This document shows positions 1-8,067 of a DNA stretch of 64,000 nucleotides, one piece after another. The position numbers and the translations under genes are program-made. Numbering within the stretch: the stretch's first letter is position 1; each line of letters starts with the position of its first letter. The notes below the pieces were generated by a model. The model saw only the letters and a list, made by a program, of their open reading frames with translations, was not told where the DNA came from and made no database searches. The DNA comes from DATBLE01 sp963791425 (lineage in GTDB: Bacteria; Actinomycetota; Thermoleophilia; Gaiellales; Gaiellaceae): positions 124,001-188,000 of the forward strand of contig CAWBSE010000004.1 of NCBI GenBank assembly GCA_963791425.1, read 5' to 3'.

Positions 1-1070
1 TCGAGGGCTGGGACCACGTCGAGCTCTGGGTCGGGAACGCCAAGCAGGCCGCCTACTACTTCGAGCACGCCTTCGGGTTCGAGCGCCATGCCTACTCGGG
101 ACCCGAGACGGGCGTGCGCGACCGGGCGTCGTACGTGCTCCGCCAGGGGGAGGTCAGCCTCGTCCTGACGAGCGCGCTCTCGGCCGACCACGAGGTCTCG
201 CGGTTCGCGTGCACGCACGGCGACGGCCTCCGCGACATCGCGATGCGCGTCCCGAACGCCGAGGCGGCGTACCGGGTCGCGGTCGAGCGCGGGGCCCGCG
301 GCGTGCGCGAGCCGGAGTGGCTGGACGACGACTTCGGGCGCGTCCAGATCTCGTCGATCGCCACCTACGGCGAGGTCGTCCATTCGTTTGTTGCCCGCGC
401 GGACTACGCCGGCCCGCACCTGCCCGGCTACGTCGCAGTCGAGCCGAACGGCGCAACGCCGGTCGGGTTCACGCTCCTCGACCACTGCGTCGGCAACGTC
501 GAGCTCGGGAAGATGGACGTGTGGGTCGAGTTCTACGAGCGCGTCCTCGGCTTCGAGAACATCATCCACTACGACGACGCGCAGATTCACACCGAGTACT
601 CGGCGCTGATGTCGAAGGTGATGTCGGACGGCGACGGGAAGATCAAATTCCCGATCAACGAGCCGGCCGAGGGACGACGGAAGAGCCAGATCGCCGAGTA
701 CCTGGACTTCAACGCGGGGCCCGGCGTCCAGCACGTCGCGATCCAGACCGACGACGTCATCCGCACCGTCGAGGCGATGCAGGAGCGCGGTGTCAACTTC
801 CTGCAGACGCCCGAGGCGTACTACGAGGAGGCGTTCGACCGCGTCGGCGAGATCGAGGAGTCGTGGGCCGACCTGCGGCGCCTGCGGATCCTCGTCGACC
901 GCGACGAGGATGGCTACCTGCTCCAGATCTTCACGAAGCCGACGCAGGACCGGCCGACGCTCTTCTTCGAGGTGATCCAGCGCCACGGCGCGCGCACCTT
1001 CGGCGAGGGCAACTTCAAGGCGCTGTTCGAGGCGATCGAGCGCGAACAGGCCCTCCGCGGCAACCTGTGA
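1..1070 (+). CDS. hppD: 4-hydroxyphenylpyruvate dioxygenase (5' end outside window)
   Basis: Non-heme Fe(II) dioxygenase converting 4-hydroxyphenylpyruvate to homogentisate in tyrosine breakdown. The frame is open from position 3 (reading EGWDHVELWVGN) without a start, so the N-terminus lies upstream of the window. Two vicinal-oxygen-chelate halves are visible. The C-terminal half carries the expected iron ligands: His in LDHCVGNV, His in GVQHVAIQT and Glu in LFFEVIQRHG. The C-terminus is the usual family ending. The stop overlaps the GTG of the next gene (GTGA). fumarylacetoacetase-like and homogentisate dioxygenase genes follow within 5 kb, supporting the assignment. Confidence is high. Confidence 0.96.
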   Translation, partial: EGWDHVELWVGNAKQAAYYFEHAFGFERHAYSGPETGVRDRASYVLRQGEVSLVLTSALSADHEVSRFACTHGDGLRDIAMRVPNAEAAYRVAVERGARGVREPEWLDDDFGRVQISSIATYGEVVHSFVARADYAGPHLPGYVAVEPNGATPVGFTLLDHCVGNVELGKMDVWVEFYERVLGFENIIHYDDAQIHTEYSALMSKVMSDGDGKIKFPINEPAEGRRKSQIAEYLDFNAGPGVQHVAIQTDDVIRTVEAMQERGVNFLQTPEAYYEEAFDRVGEIEESWADLRRLRILVDRDEDGYLLQIFTKPTQDRPTLFFEVIQRHGARTFGEGNFKALFEAIEREQALRGNL

Positions 1071-1654
1071 GGGCCGACGCCGCCACGCTCCGGCTCGCGG
1101 TCTTCCCGCGGGCGAGCGCTCTCACGGACACGCTGCTCGTCCTTGCCGGCACCGGTCTGGTCGCGCTCGCCGCGCAGATCTCGGTGAAGCTGCCGTTCAC
1201 GCCCGTGCCGATCACCGGGCAGACCTTCGCGGTCTGCCTGGTCGGTGCGTCGCTGGGAGCGGTGCGCGGAACGGCGAGCCTGACCCTGTATTTCCTGCTC
1301 GGGATCATCGGTGCGCCGATCTATGCGCACCACGACAGCGGCTGGAACGTGATCACCAGCGCCAGCGGCGGGTACATCGTCGGCTTCATCCTCGCCGCCG
1401 CCGTCACGGGCCTGCTCGCCGAGCACAAGTGGGACCGAAAGTTCTCCTCGGCGGTCGGCGCGATGCTGACGGGGAACGTGATCATCTACCTCGTCGGCCT
1501 GCCCTGGCTCGCGGTCGTGCTGAACACGAACCTCGACAAGACGCTCGAGTACGGGCTGTACCCGTTCGTCCCCGGGGATCTGTTCAAGCTCTACTGCGCG
1601 GCCGCGCTGCTCCCCGCCGCGTGGGCAGGCGTCAAGTACCTCGACGGCCGCTAG
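1067..1654 (+). CDS. bioY: BioY-type biotin transporter substrate-binding subunit
   Basis: 195-residue integral membrane protein of the BioY family, the S component that binds biotin in ECF-type uptake or works alone. About six hydrophobic segments are visible. Family-typical stretches include AAQISVKLPFTPVPITGQTF near the N-terminus and the ASGGYIVGF region mid-protein, ending in the normal length for the family. The GTG start at 1067 overlaps the upstream stop as GTGA, implying translational coupling to hppD. No ECF ATPase (BioM/EcfA) or BioN gene is adjacent, so it either acts solo or shares a module encoded elsewhere. Its presence inside a tyrosine-degradation cluster is unexplained. Confidence 0.93.
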   Translation: MRADAATLRLAVFPRASALTDTLLVLAGTGLVALAAQISVKLPFTPVPITGQTFAVCLVGASLGAVRGTASLTLYFLLGIIGAPIYAHHDSGWNVITSASGGYIVGFILAAAVTGLLAEHKWDRKFSSAVGAMLTGNVIIYLVGLPWLAVVLNTNLDKTLEYGLYPFVPGDLFKLYCAAALLPAAWAGVKYLDGR

Positions 1655-1670
1655 GTCTAGCCTTCAAGCG

Positions 1671-3020
1671 GTGAGCCCGCAGCGGCGTACCGCGCTCGTC
1701 TCCGTCGCTGCGGCGTGTGCGCTGCTGGCGTTGAAGCTGACCGCCGGCATTGCGAGTGGCTCGCTCGGCCTCGTGTCGGAGGCGCTTCACTCCGGAACCG
1801 ACCTGGTCGCGGCGCTGCTGACGTTCTTTGCGATCGGCGTCTCGGGCCGGCCCGCCGACGAGCAGCACCAGTACGGCCACGGGAAGGCCGAGCATCTGGC
1901 GGCGCTGTTCGAGGCGGGTGTGCTCGCGATCGTCAGCGTCGGAGTCGCGGGCCTGGCGGTGGCGCGGCTCGCCGGGTGGATCGACATCACCGTCGACGCG
2001 GCCTGGTGGACGTTCCTGGTGATCGGGCTCGTGCTGGTGATCGACATCGCGCGGACGACGACGTCGCTGCGGACCGCGCGGAGGTTCCACAGCGCCGCGC
2101 TCCTCTCCAACGCCGTCCACTTCGGCAGCGACTTCGCCGGGTCGCTCGCCGTGCTCGTCGGGCTGATCGGCGTCAGGGCGGGCTGGTCGGAGGCCGACTC
2201 GGTCGCCGCGCTGTTCGTCGCCGTGCTCGTGCTCTCCGCCGCGCTGCGGCTGATGCGGCGCAACGTGGACGTGCTGATGGACCGCGCTCCGGCCGATGCG
2301 GAGGAGGCTGTCCGTGTGGCGATCGCCGAGATCGAGCCGCCGGTGACGCTGCGCCGGCTGCGGATGCGGTCGGCCGCAGGGCGCCACTTCGCCGACGTCG
2401 TGATCGCCGTCTCCGCGGGCGCGGCAGTGGGGCAGGGGCACGCCGCCGCCGACGCGGTCGAGGCGGCGGTCGAGCGGGCGCTCCCCGAGACCGACGTCGT
2501 CGTCCACGTCGAGCCCGCCGAGGAGGACGCTGTCACGCGCGAGCTCGCCCATGCCGCGGCGATGCGCGTCCCACGCGTCCGCGAGATCCACAACATCGCA
2601 GTGCTCCACGTCGGCGGGCGCACGGAGGTGTCGCTGCACCTGAAGCTTCCTGCCGACCTTTCGCTCGAGGAGGCTCACGCGATCGCGAGCGAGGTCGAGC
2701 GCGCGATCCAGGAGGCGGTGCCCGACGTCGACACGGTCGAGACCCACCTCGAACCGCTGACCGAGGAGGCGGAGGGCTATCGCGCGCTCGACGCGGACGT
2801 CGCCGCCGCGGTTCGGCGGATCGTCGTCGAGCGCACCGGCGCCCCGCCGCGCGAGCTGCGCCTGCTCGAGACGTCCGGCGGACTGGTCGTGTTCCTCACG
2901 CTGGGCGTGGACGGTGCCGCGCCGCTGGCCGAGGCGCACCGGCGTGCCAGCGAGATCGAGGAGGAGATCCGCAGCGCGCTGCCGGCGATCTCGGAGGTCA
3001 TCGTCCACACCGAGCCATGA
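1671..3020 (+). CDS. cation diffusion facilitator (CDF) metal exporter with extended C-terminus
   Basis: 449-residue proton-coupled divalent metal (Zn/Fe/Mn class) exporter. About six membrane segments occupy residues 8-200. The metal-site pairs expected in TM2 and TM5 are present: His40/Asp44 (LHSGTD) and His150/Asp154 (VHFGSD). A usual CDF protein has one cytosolic dimerisation domain of about 80 residues; here the region from about 205 to 449 looks like three consecutive copies of that fold, each ending in a V-x-V/T-H-x-EP-type strand. GTG start 16 bp after bioY. The metal cannot be told from sequence. Confidence 0.9.
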   Translation: MSPQRRTALVSVAAACALLALKLTAGIASGSLGLVSEALHSGTDLVAALLTFFAIGVSGRPADEQHQYGHGKAEHLAALFEAGVLAIVSVGVAGLAVARLAGWIDITVDAAWWTFLVIGLVLVIDIARTTTSLRTARRFHSAALLSNAVHFGSDFAGSLAVLVGLIGVRAGWSEADSVAALFVAVLVLSAALRLMRRNVDVLMDRAPADAEEAVRVAIAEIEPPVTLRRLRMRSAAGRHFADVVIAVSAGAAVGQGHAAADAVEAAVERALPETDVVVHVEPAEEDAVTRELAHAAAMRVPRVREIHNIAVLHVGGRTEVSLHLKLPADLSLEEAHAIASEVERAIQEAVPDVDTVETHLEPLTEEAEGYRALDADVAAAVRRIVVERTGAPPRELRLLETSGGLVVFLTLGVDGAAPLAEAHRRASEIEEEIRSALPAISEVIVHTEP

Positions 3021-3036
3021 GGCTAGGCTCAGCTCC

Positions 3037-3849
3037 ATGAAGCTCTGCATGTTCAGCCCGACGGAGCTGGACCTCGAGCGCGGCTGGCCCGGGCGGATCG
3101 AGGGCGACCGCGTGATCCAGCTCGCGGCACAGACGCTGCAGTCGTTCTTCACGGGCGGCGGCGTCGCGCGCGAGCACGCCGAGTACCCGCTCGCCGACGT
3201 CGTCCTGCGAGCGCCGGTGCTGCGCCCGCCGGCCGTCCGTGACTTCTACGCCTTCGAGCAGCACGTGAAGACGGCGCGCGGGCTGCGCGGCCAGGAGGTC
3301 GCCCCCGAGTGGTACGAGCTGCCGGTCTTCTACTTCTCGAACCCGTCCGCGATCTACGGCCCGGACGCGGAGATCCCGTATCCCGACGGCACCGAGGAGC
3401 TCGACTACGAGCTCGAGGTCGCCGCGATCATCGGCGCCGAGGGCGCGATCGGCGGGTTCACCGTGATGAACGACTGGTCGGCGCGCGATCTGCAGCGGCT
3501 GGAGATGAGGGTCGGTCTCGGCCCTGCGAAGGGGAAGGACTTCGCGACGTCGCTCGGCCCGGTCGTCGTCACGCCGGACGAGTTCGACGGATCGAGCGGC
3601 CTGATGACCGCGCGCGTGAACGGCGAGGAGCGCTCGCGGGGGCAGCTCGCCGACATGCACTTCTCGTGGGAGCGGATCGTCGAGCAGGCGGCGCAGAACA
3701 CGCGGCTCTACCCCGGTGACGTGCTCGGCTCGGGGACGGTCGGCACCGGCTGCATCCTCGAGCACGGTGACGGCCGCTGGCTGCAGCGCGGCGACGTGGT
3801 CGAGCTCGAGGTCGAGGGGATCGGCGTCCTGCGGAACGTCGTTGGCTGA
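3037..3849 (+). CDS. fumarylacetoacetate hydrolase family protein
   Basis: 270-residue FAH-superfamily hydrolase, probably cleaving fumarylacetoacetate (or the maleyl isomer) to fumarate and acetoacetate, given hppD and hmgA nearby. Motifs include the metal-binding acidic pair in DYELEVAAIIG, NDWSARDLQ, GPAKGKDFATSLGP and the C-terminal GSGTVGTGC. It is shorter than eukaryotic FAH (about 420) but normal for the bacterial family, some members of which act on other acylpyruvates, so substrate is inferred from context. ATG at 3037 chosen because the homologous N-terminus (MKLCMF) begins there. The next gene overlaps its 3' end. Confidence 0.88.
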   Translation: MKLCMFSPTELDLERGWPGRIEGDRVIQLAAQTLQSFFTGGGVAREHAEYPLADVVLRAPVLRPPAVRDFYAFEQHVKTARGLRGQEVAPEWYELPVFYFSNPSAIYGPDAEIPYPDGTEELDYELEVAAIIGAEGAIGGFTVMNDWSARDLQRLEMRVGLGPAKGKDFATSLGPVVVTPDEFDGSSGLMTARVNGEERSRGQLADMHFSWERIVEQAAQNTRLYPGDVLGSGTVGTGCILEHGDGRWLQRGDVVELEVEGIGVLRNVVG

Positions 3850-4828
3850 CGTCGCCGTCGTCGGTGCGGGACTGAACGGGCTCGCGACGGCGTGGGCGCT
3901 GAACCGCGCGGGCCACGACGTCGTCGTCTACGAGCAGTTCGAGCTCGGGCACGCGCGTGGCTCGTCACACGGCCGCACACGGATCTTCCGGCTCGCGTAC
4001 CCCGAGGCGAAGTGGGTGCGGTTCGCGCAGGAGGCGCTGACCGGTTGGCGCGAGCTCGAGGAGGAGAGCGGGGAGGAGTTGCTCCTCCTCAACGGCCTGC
4101 TCGAGCTGTTCCGCGAGGGCGTCGTCAGCTCGCAGAGGGCGTTGGAGGAGTGCGGCGCGGTGTGCGAGCTGCTCACTCCGGACGAGGCGCTGGAGCGCTT
4201 CGGGGTCTCCGCACCGCCCGGCGCGATGGTGCTCTTCCAGCCGGACGCGGGGGTCGTCTACGCCGACCGCGCGCTGAGCGCGTTCGCGCGGGGCCTCGAC
4301 ATCCGCGAGAACCATCGCGTCGAGTCGCTCGACGACCTGGACGAGCCGGTCGTCGTCGTCACCGCCGGGCCGTGGGCGCGGAAGCTGCTCGCGCCGGCGG
4401 GGATCGACCTGCCGGTGGTCGAGACCCGCGAGACGGTCGCGTTCTTCCGGCTCGACGGCCCCGTGCCGTCGGTCGTCGCCGAGGTCGTCACGCGCGGCCA
4501 CGGGTTCTACGCGCTCTCCGACCCGGTATACGGCCTGAAGGTCGGCAGCCACATGCGCGGCGGGCCGTCCGACCCGGACGAGGTGCTCGGCCCCAGCGAC
4601 GCGACCGTCCAGGAGATCGTCGACTGGACGCGCGAGCGGTTCCCGTCGGCCGACCCGGAGCCCGTCCACGCGGAGTCGTGCTTCTACACGACCACCGACG
4701 ACGAGCGGTTCATCTTCGAGCGCCACGGCCGGCTCGTGGTGGGTTCGGCCTGTTCCGGCCACGGCTTCAAGTTCGGCCCCGCGATCGGGTCACGGCTGGC
4801 GGCTCTGGCACTCGAAGCCCTGGCATAA
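3842..4828 (+). CDS. FAD-dependent oxidoreductase, monomeric sarcosine oxidase/N-methyltryptophan oxidase-like
   Basis: 328-residue DAO-superfamily amine oxidase. The N-terminal dinucleotide fold VVGAGLNGLATAWAL begins at residue 5. The protein retains marks of the MSOX group: Cys280 in ESCFYTTTDD, equivalent to the cysteine that covalently holds FAD, and His307/Lys310 in SGHGFKFG. Start is taken as TTG 3842, which overlaps the FAH gene stop and puts the GxGxxG motif at the normal distance from the N-terminus. An oxidase of N-methyl amino acids is the best guess; its role beside homogentisate enzymes is unknown. It could instead be a related amine oxidase. Confidence 0.85.
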   Translation: MADVAVVGAGLNGLATAWALNRAGHDVVVYEQFELGHARGSSHGRTRIFRLAYPEAKWVRFAQEALTGWRELEEESGEELLLLNGLLELFREGVVSSQRALEECGAVCELLTPDEALERFGVSAPPGAMVLFQPDAGVVYADRALSAFARGLDIRENHRVESLDDLDEPVVVVTAGPWARKLLAPAGIDLPVVETRETVAFFRLDGPVPSVVAEVVTRGHGFYALSDPVYGLKVGSHMRGGPSDPDEVLGPSDATVQEIVDWTRERFPSADPEPVHAESCFYTTTDDERFIFERHGRLVVGSACSGHGFKFGPAIGSRLAALALEALA

Positions 4829-4837
4829 GCTTCGGGC

Positions 4838-6043
4838 ATGCCGATGTACCAGCGCCGCGGTGACGTCCCGCGCAAGCGCCACATCCAGTTCCGCGACAAC
4901 GGGACGCTTCTCAACGAAGAGGTTTTCGGCCTCGAGGGCTTCTCCGGGAACGAGTCGATCCTCTACCACCTCCAGTCGCCCGTCCGGATCCGCGAGCTCG
5001 GCCCGTTCGAGCCGATCTTGCGCGAGGAGTGGGTGCCCGACGCGCACGCGCACCGGCACATGCGGACGTACGACCAGGTGCCCGAAGGGGGCGACCCGAT
5101 CGCCGGCCGGCGCCTGCTGATGTGGAACGACGACGTCGAGATCTCGATTGCCCGCCCGACCGACGCGATGGAATTCTTCTACCGCAACGGCGAGGGCGAC
5201 GAGCTGATCTTCGTCCACGAGGGGTCGGGGACGCTGGAGACGACGTTCGGCGACCTGCCGTACCGCCCCGGCGACTACGTCGTCGTGCCGCGCGGGACGA
5301 CCTACCGGTTTGCGCCGGAGGGGCCGCAGCGCCACCTCGTCTTCGAGTCGCCGGGCATGTTCGAGATCCCGCGGCGCTACCGGAACGAGTACGGGCAGCT
5401 GCTCGAGCACGCGCCCTACTACCACCGCGACATTCACCCGCCGACCGAGCTGAGGACCCACCGCGACCGCGACGACCACACGGTCAAGGTGCGCGTCCGC
5501 GGCGGCTACCAGACCTACGTCCTCGACTACCACCCGTTCGACGTGGTCGGCTGGGACGGCTACGTCTACCCGTGGACGTTCAACATCGAGGACTTCGAGC
5601 CCGTCACCGGCCGCATCCACCAGCCGCCGCCGGCCCATCAGACGTTCCAGGGCCAGAACTTCGTGATCTGCTCGTTCTGCCCGCGCAAGCTCGACTTCGA
5701 CCCGCTTGCGATCCCGATTCCGTACGTCCACTCGAACGTGAACTCGGAGGAGATGATCTATTACGTCTCCGGCAACTTCACCTCCCGCAAGGCGGTCGAG
5801 GTGGGCTCGGTGACGCTCCATCCGTCGGGAATTCCGCATGGCCCGCACCCCGGGCTCGCCGAGAAGTCGATCGGGCTGACCGAGACCCACGAGCTCGCCG
5901 TGATGTGCGACACCTTCCACCCGCTGCGGCTGACGCCGTTCGCCCGTGATCTCGACGACGGGACGTACGCCTACTCCTGGTACGAGGAGCCGGGAGCGGC
6001 GACGACGGACGAGGACCCCGCCGGGGTCACGTCGCACCTCTAG
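4838..6043 (+). CDS. hmgA: homogentisate 1,2-dioxygenase
   Basis: 401-residue cupin-fold Fe(II) enzyme opening the homogentisate ring to maleylacetoacetate. The iron triad of the family is recognisable with exact spacing: His298 and Glu304 in PYVHSNVNSEE and His334 in SGIPHGPHP. The spacing (6 then 30 residues) matches the human enzyme ligands H335/E341/H371. Length is normal for bacterial members. ATG 4838 is 9 bp after the flavoenzyme stop, so it closes the operon that starts with hppD. No zeta-class maleylacetoacetate isomerase is adjacent. Confidence 0.95.
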   Translation: MPMYQRRGDVPRKRHIQFRDNGTLLNEEVFGLEGFSGNESILYHLQSPVRIRELGPFEPILREEWVPDAHAHRHMRTYDQVPEGGDPIAGRRLLMWNDDVEISIARPTDAMEFFYRNGEGDELIFVHEGSGTLETTFGDLPYRPGDYVVVPRGTTYRFAPEGPQRHLVFESPGMFEIPRRYRNEYGQLLEHAPYYHRDIHPPTELRTHRDRDDHTVKVRVRGGYQTYVLDYHPFDVVGWDGYVYPWTFNIEDFEPVTGRIHQPPPAHQTFQGQNFVICSFCPRKLDFDPLAIPIPYVHSNVNSEEMIYYVSGNFTSRKAVEVGSVTLHPSGIPHGPHPGLAEKSIGLTETHELAVMCDTFHPLRLTPFARDLDDGTYAYSWYEEPGAATTDEDPAGVTSHL

Positions 6044-6570
6044 CGCAGCGGCTGAAGCCTGGCCGACTCGACCTTCGCGAGCCTGCGCTGCAGCCGTCGT
6101 TCAGATGCCACTTGCCCTTGTAGACGACGGTGTAGCCTGCCGCCGCCGCGACCGACGCCATGCTGGCCAGATCCAGCGGCGGCTCGAACTGCGGGTACTG
6201 GTCTGCGGGCATGTCCTCTTCGAGCGTGTACTTGACGCCGTGCTGCGCCGGGAGGTACCCGGTCAGCATCGTCGAGCGGGCCGGAGAGCACATCGCGCAG
6301 TTCGTGAACGCGTTGTTGAACGTCAGGCCGTTCTGCTGCAGGCGGGTCAGGCCGGGGAGGTTCGCGTCGGCCCCAGCCGCCCGGGAAGTGCTGGATCGCT
6401 CGGTCCTGGTCCGTGATGAACACGATCACGTTCTTGCCCCCAGGGGCGCCCGGGCGGCGCTCGCCCTCGCCGGCCTGAGGTACGGGCGCGGCGAGCAGCG
6501 CGCCGCCCCGAGCGCGGCCGACTCGAGCAATTTCCTGCGTGTGAGCTTCGTCGTTCCTCTCCCGTCGTCT
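6040..6570 (-). pseudogene. remnant of an exported sulfatase (frameshifted and 3'-truncated)
   Basis: Reading the minus strand, pieces of one sulfatase appear in three frames. A twin-arginine-like start (LTRRKLLESAALGAA) is near 6550-6500. The strand-1 metal site region KNVIVFITDQDR is near 6430. The C-x-P-x-R formylglycine signature CSPARSTMLTGYLPAQHGV is near 6295-6240, then GYTVVYKGKWHLN near 6130-6100. Homology then stops, so some 300 C-terminal residues are missing, and the remaining bases run into the hmgA 3' end. At least two frame changes are needed. Even if the indels are assembly errors, the missing 3' end makes this a broken gene. Confidence 0.8.
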
Positions 6571-6582
6571 AGCGTCTGGATC

Positions 6583-7251
6583 GTGGCCAGCATCGCAGAG
6601 CCCGCGCCCCACGGCCGCCTCGTCCTCGACTGGGACGGGACCGTGACGGAGGTGGACAGCCTCCACATGGTGCTGCTCGAGTTCGGCGACGTCCGCATCT
6701 ACGAGGCGTCGGAGGAGGGCCTCGGCCGGAAGCTGACCCTCCGCGAGGTGATCGACCGCGAGTTCGAGACGGTGACCGCGCCGCTCGACGAGGTCGTCGC
6801 GTGGCTTGTCGAGAACGTCCGCGTGCGCCCGGGCTTCGGCGAGCTCGTCGAGCGCTTTCACCCGCTCGTCGTCTCGAGCGGCTTCCACGAGCTGATCGAG
6901 CCGATCCTGGCGCGGGAGGGGATCGAGGTGGAGTTGCTCGCGAACCGGCTCGAACCGCGGCCGGACGGCTGGCGCGTGCGGTGGCGCGACGAGACCGTGT
7001 GCGATGTCTGCGGCGAGGCGTGCAAGCGGGCGTCGATCGCGCCGGGCGGCCCGTTCATCTACGTCGGCGACGGCTACTCCGACCGCTGCGTCGCGCTGGC
7101 AGCCGACCGGGTCTTCGCGTGCGACGGCCTGGCCACGTACCTCGACGAGCAGGGCGTTCCGTACGAGCGGTTCGAGACGCTCGCGACGTCGTGCAAGCCC
7201 TTTCGAGCTAGTAACACAGTGTTACAAGCTTCGTTTCGCGCTCGGCGATGA
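6583..7251 (+). CDS. HAD-superfamily phosphatase, MtnX/phosphoserine-phosphatase-like
   Basis: 222-residue HAD-IB-type hydrolase. Motif I is LDWDGT with Asp16 and Asp18, motif II is VVSSGF and motif IV is YVGDGYSDRC. A Cys-rich insert (CDVCGEACKR) resembles MtnX, the 2-hydroxy-3-keto-5-methylthiopentenyl-1-phosphate phosphatase of methionine salvage, but no other salvage gene is near, so the substrate is open. GTG 6583 gives the expected short N-terminus. The last residues (about SNTVLQASFRARR) are encoded by the 15-bp palindrome at 7211 and following bases, so the native C-terminus may have been altered. Confidence 0.82.
   Translation: MASIAEPAPHGRLVLDWDGTVTEVDSLHMVLLEFGDVRIYEASEEGLGRKLTLREVIDREFETVTAPLDEVVAWLVENVRVRPGFGELVERFHPLVVSSGFHELIEPILAREGIEVELLANRLEPRPDGWRVRWRDETVCDVCGEACKRASIAPGGPFIYVGDGYSDRCVALAADRVFACDGLATYLDEQGVPYERFETLATSCKPFRASNTVLQASFRARR
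7211..7225. repeat. palindromic repeat copy 1, GTAACACAGTGTTAC
   Basis: 15-bp perfect palindrome (single central base) with AT-rich arms in a 70% GC background. Outer flanks GAGC and GCTT extend the symmetry imperfectly. It lies at the 3' end of the HAD phosphatase gene, 34 bp before the AlkA start. Two further copies are at 52424 and 52479. Function unknown; it could be an operator or a dispersed small repeat. Confidence 0.85.
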
Positions 7252-7258
7252 TGCAGGC

Positions 7259-8067
7259 GTGCCTCTGCTCGGCATCCCGCAGCCGTACGACTTCGAGATC
7301 TCGACCGAGCGTTTCCGGGCGTTCGGGCCCGACCTCGCGAACCTCTGGCACGAGGGCGGACTGCATCGCGTCGTCGGCGGGCGGGAGGTGCGGATCGAGG
7401 CGGCGCCGGGCGGGGTACTCGTCGAGCCGCTCGACGACGAGATCCGTGCCGAGGTGTCGCAAGCTCCTCGGCGTGCCGTTCGACCTCGACGCCTTCTACC
7501 GCGGCGCGACCGACCCGGTCGTGCGCGATCTCGTCGCGAAGCTCCCGGGCTTCCGGCCACCGCTCGCGCCCGGCCCGTTCGAGAGCCTCGTCACCTCGAT
7601 CACCGCGCAGCAGGTGTCGCTGTTCGCCGCGTTCGCGATCCGCAACCGGATGATCGAGCGCTACGGCGTGCGCGGCGAGCACGCGTACTCGTTCCCGACG
7701 CGGGAGGCGATGGCCGGCCGCGGACGAGGACGAGCTCTTCGCGCTCGGGTTCTCGCGCCGCAAGGCGGAGTACGTCGTCGGGCTCGCGCGGTCGGATCTC
7801 GACCTCGACGCGCTCGCCGGGCTTCCCGACGACGAGGTCAAGGCGCGGATCACCGCGGTGCGCGGTCTGGGGGAGTGGACCGCCGACTGGTTCCTCGCCC
7901 GCCACCTCGCGCGGCCGCGGGCCTGGGCGCCGGGCGACCTCGGCGTGCGCAAGGCGGTCGCCGCGTTCTATGGTGATGAGGACATCCGCTCGGTCGTCGA
8001 GCGGTTCGACCCCTTCCAGAACTTGTCCATTCACTACCTGCTCACCGGCGCGAGGGTGCTGGGATGA
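7259..8067 (+). CDS. DNA-3-methyladenine glycosylase II (AlkA-like), frameshifted as assembled
   Basis: Base-excision repair glycosylase removing alkylated purines. Three frames must be joined. First is PYDFEISTERFRAFGPDL onward (AlkA N-terminal domain). After an apparent extra A near 7461 comes LLGVPFDLDAFYRG ... ITAQQVS. After an extra G near 7713-7717 comes DELFALGFSRRKAEYVVGLA through the helix-hairpin-helix GLGEWTADW and the catalytic-Asp segment PGDLGVRKA. Joined length is about 268 residues, normal for the family. All domains are intact once two single-base insertions are removed, suggesting sequencing error. The GTG start at 7259 is the best candidate. The stop overlaps the next ATG. 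Confidence 0.82.

Noticed and set aside
209..1654. 481-residue ORF ending in BioY
   Set aside because: The first 286 codons are an out-of-frame shadow of hppD; BioY homology starts at GTG 1067.
1632..3152. Long minus-strand ORF opposite the CDF gene (and many similar antisense ORFs, e.g. 4790-6037, 22527-23498)
   Set aside because: Arg/Pro/His-rich composition typical of reverse-frame shadows in high-GC DNA; no recognisable domain, and the plus-strand genes are clear.
7211..7225. LexA box or parS identity for the GTAACAC palindrome
   Set aside because: It matches neither the actinobacterial LexA consensus (TCGAAC-N4-GTTCGA) nor parS (TGTTTCACGTGAAACA).
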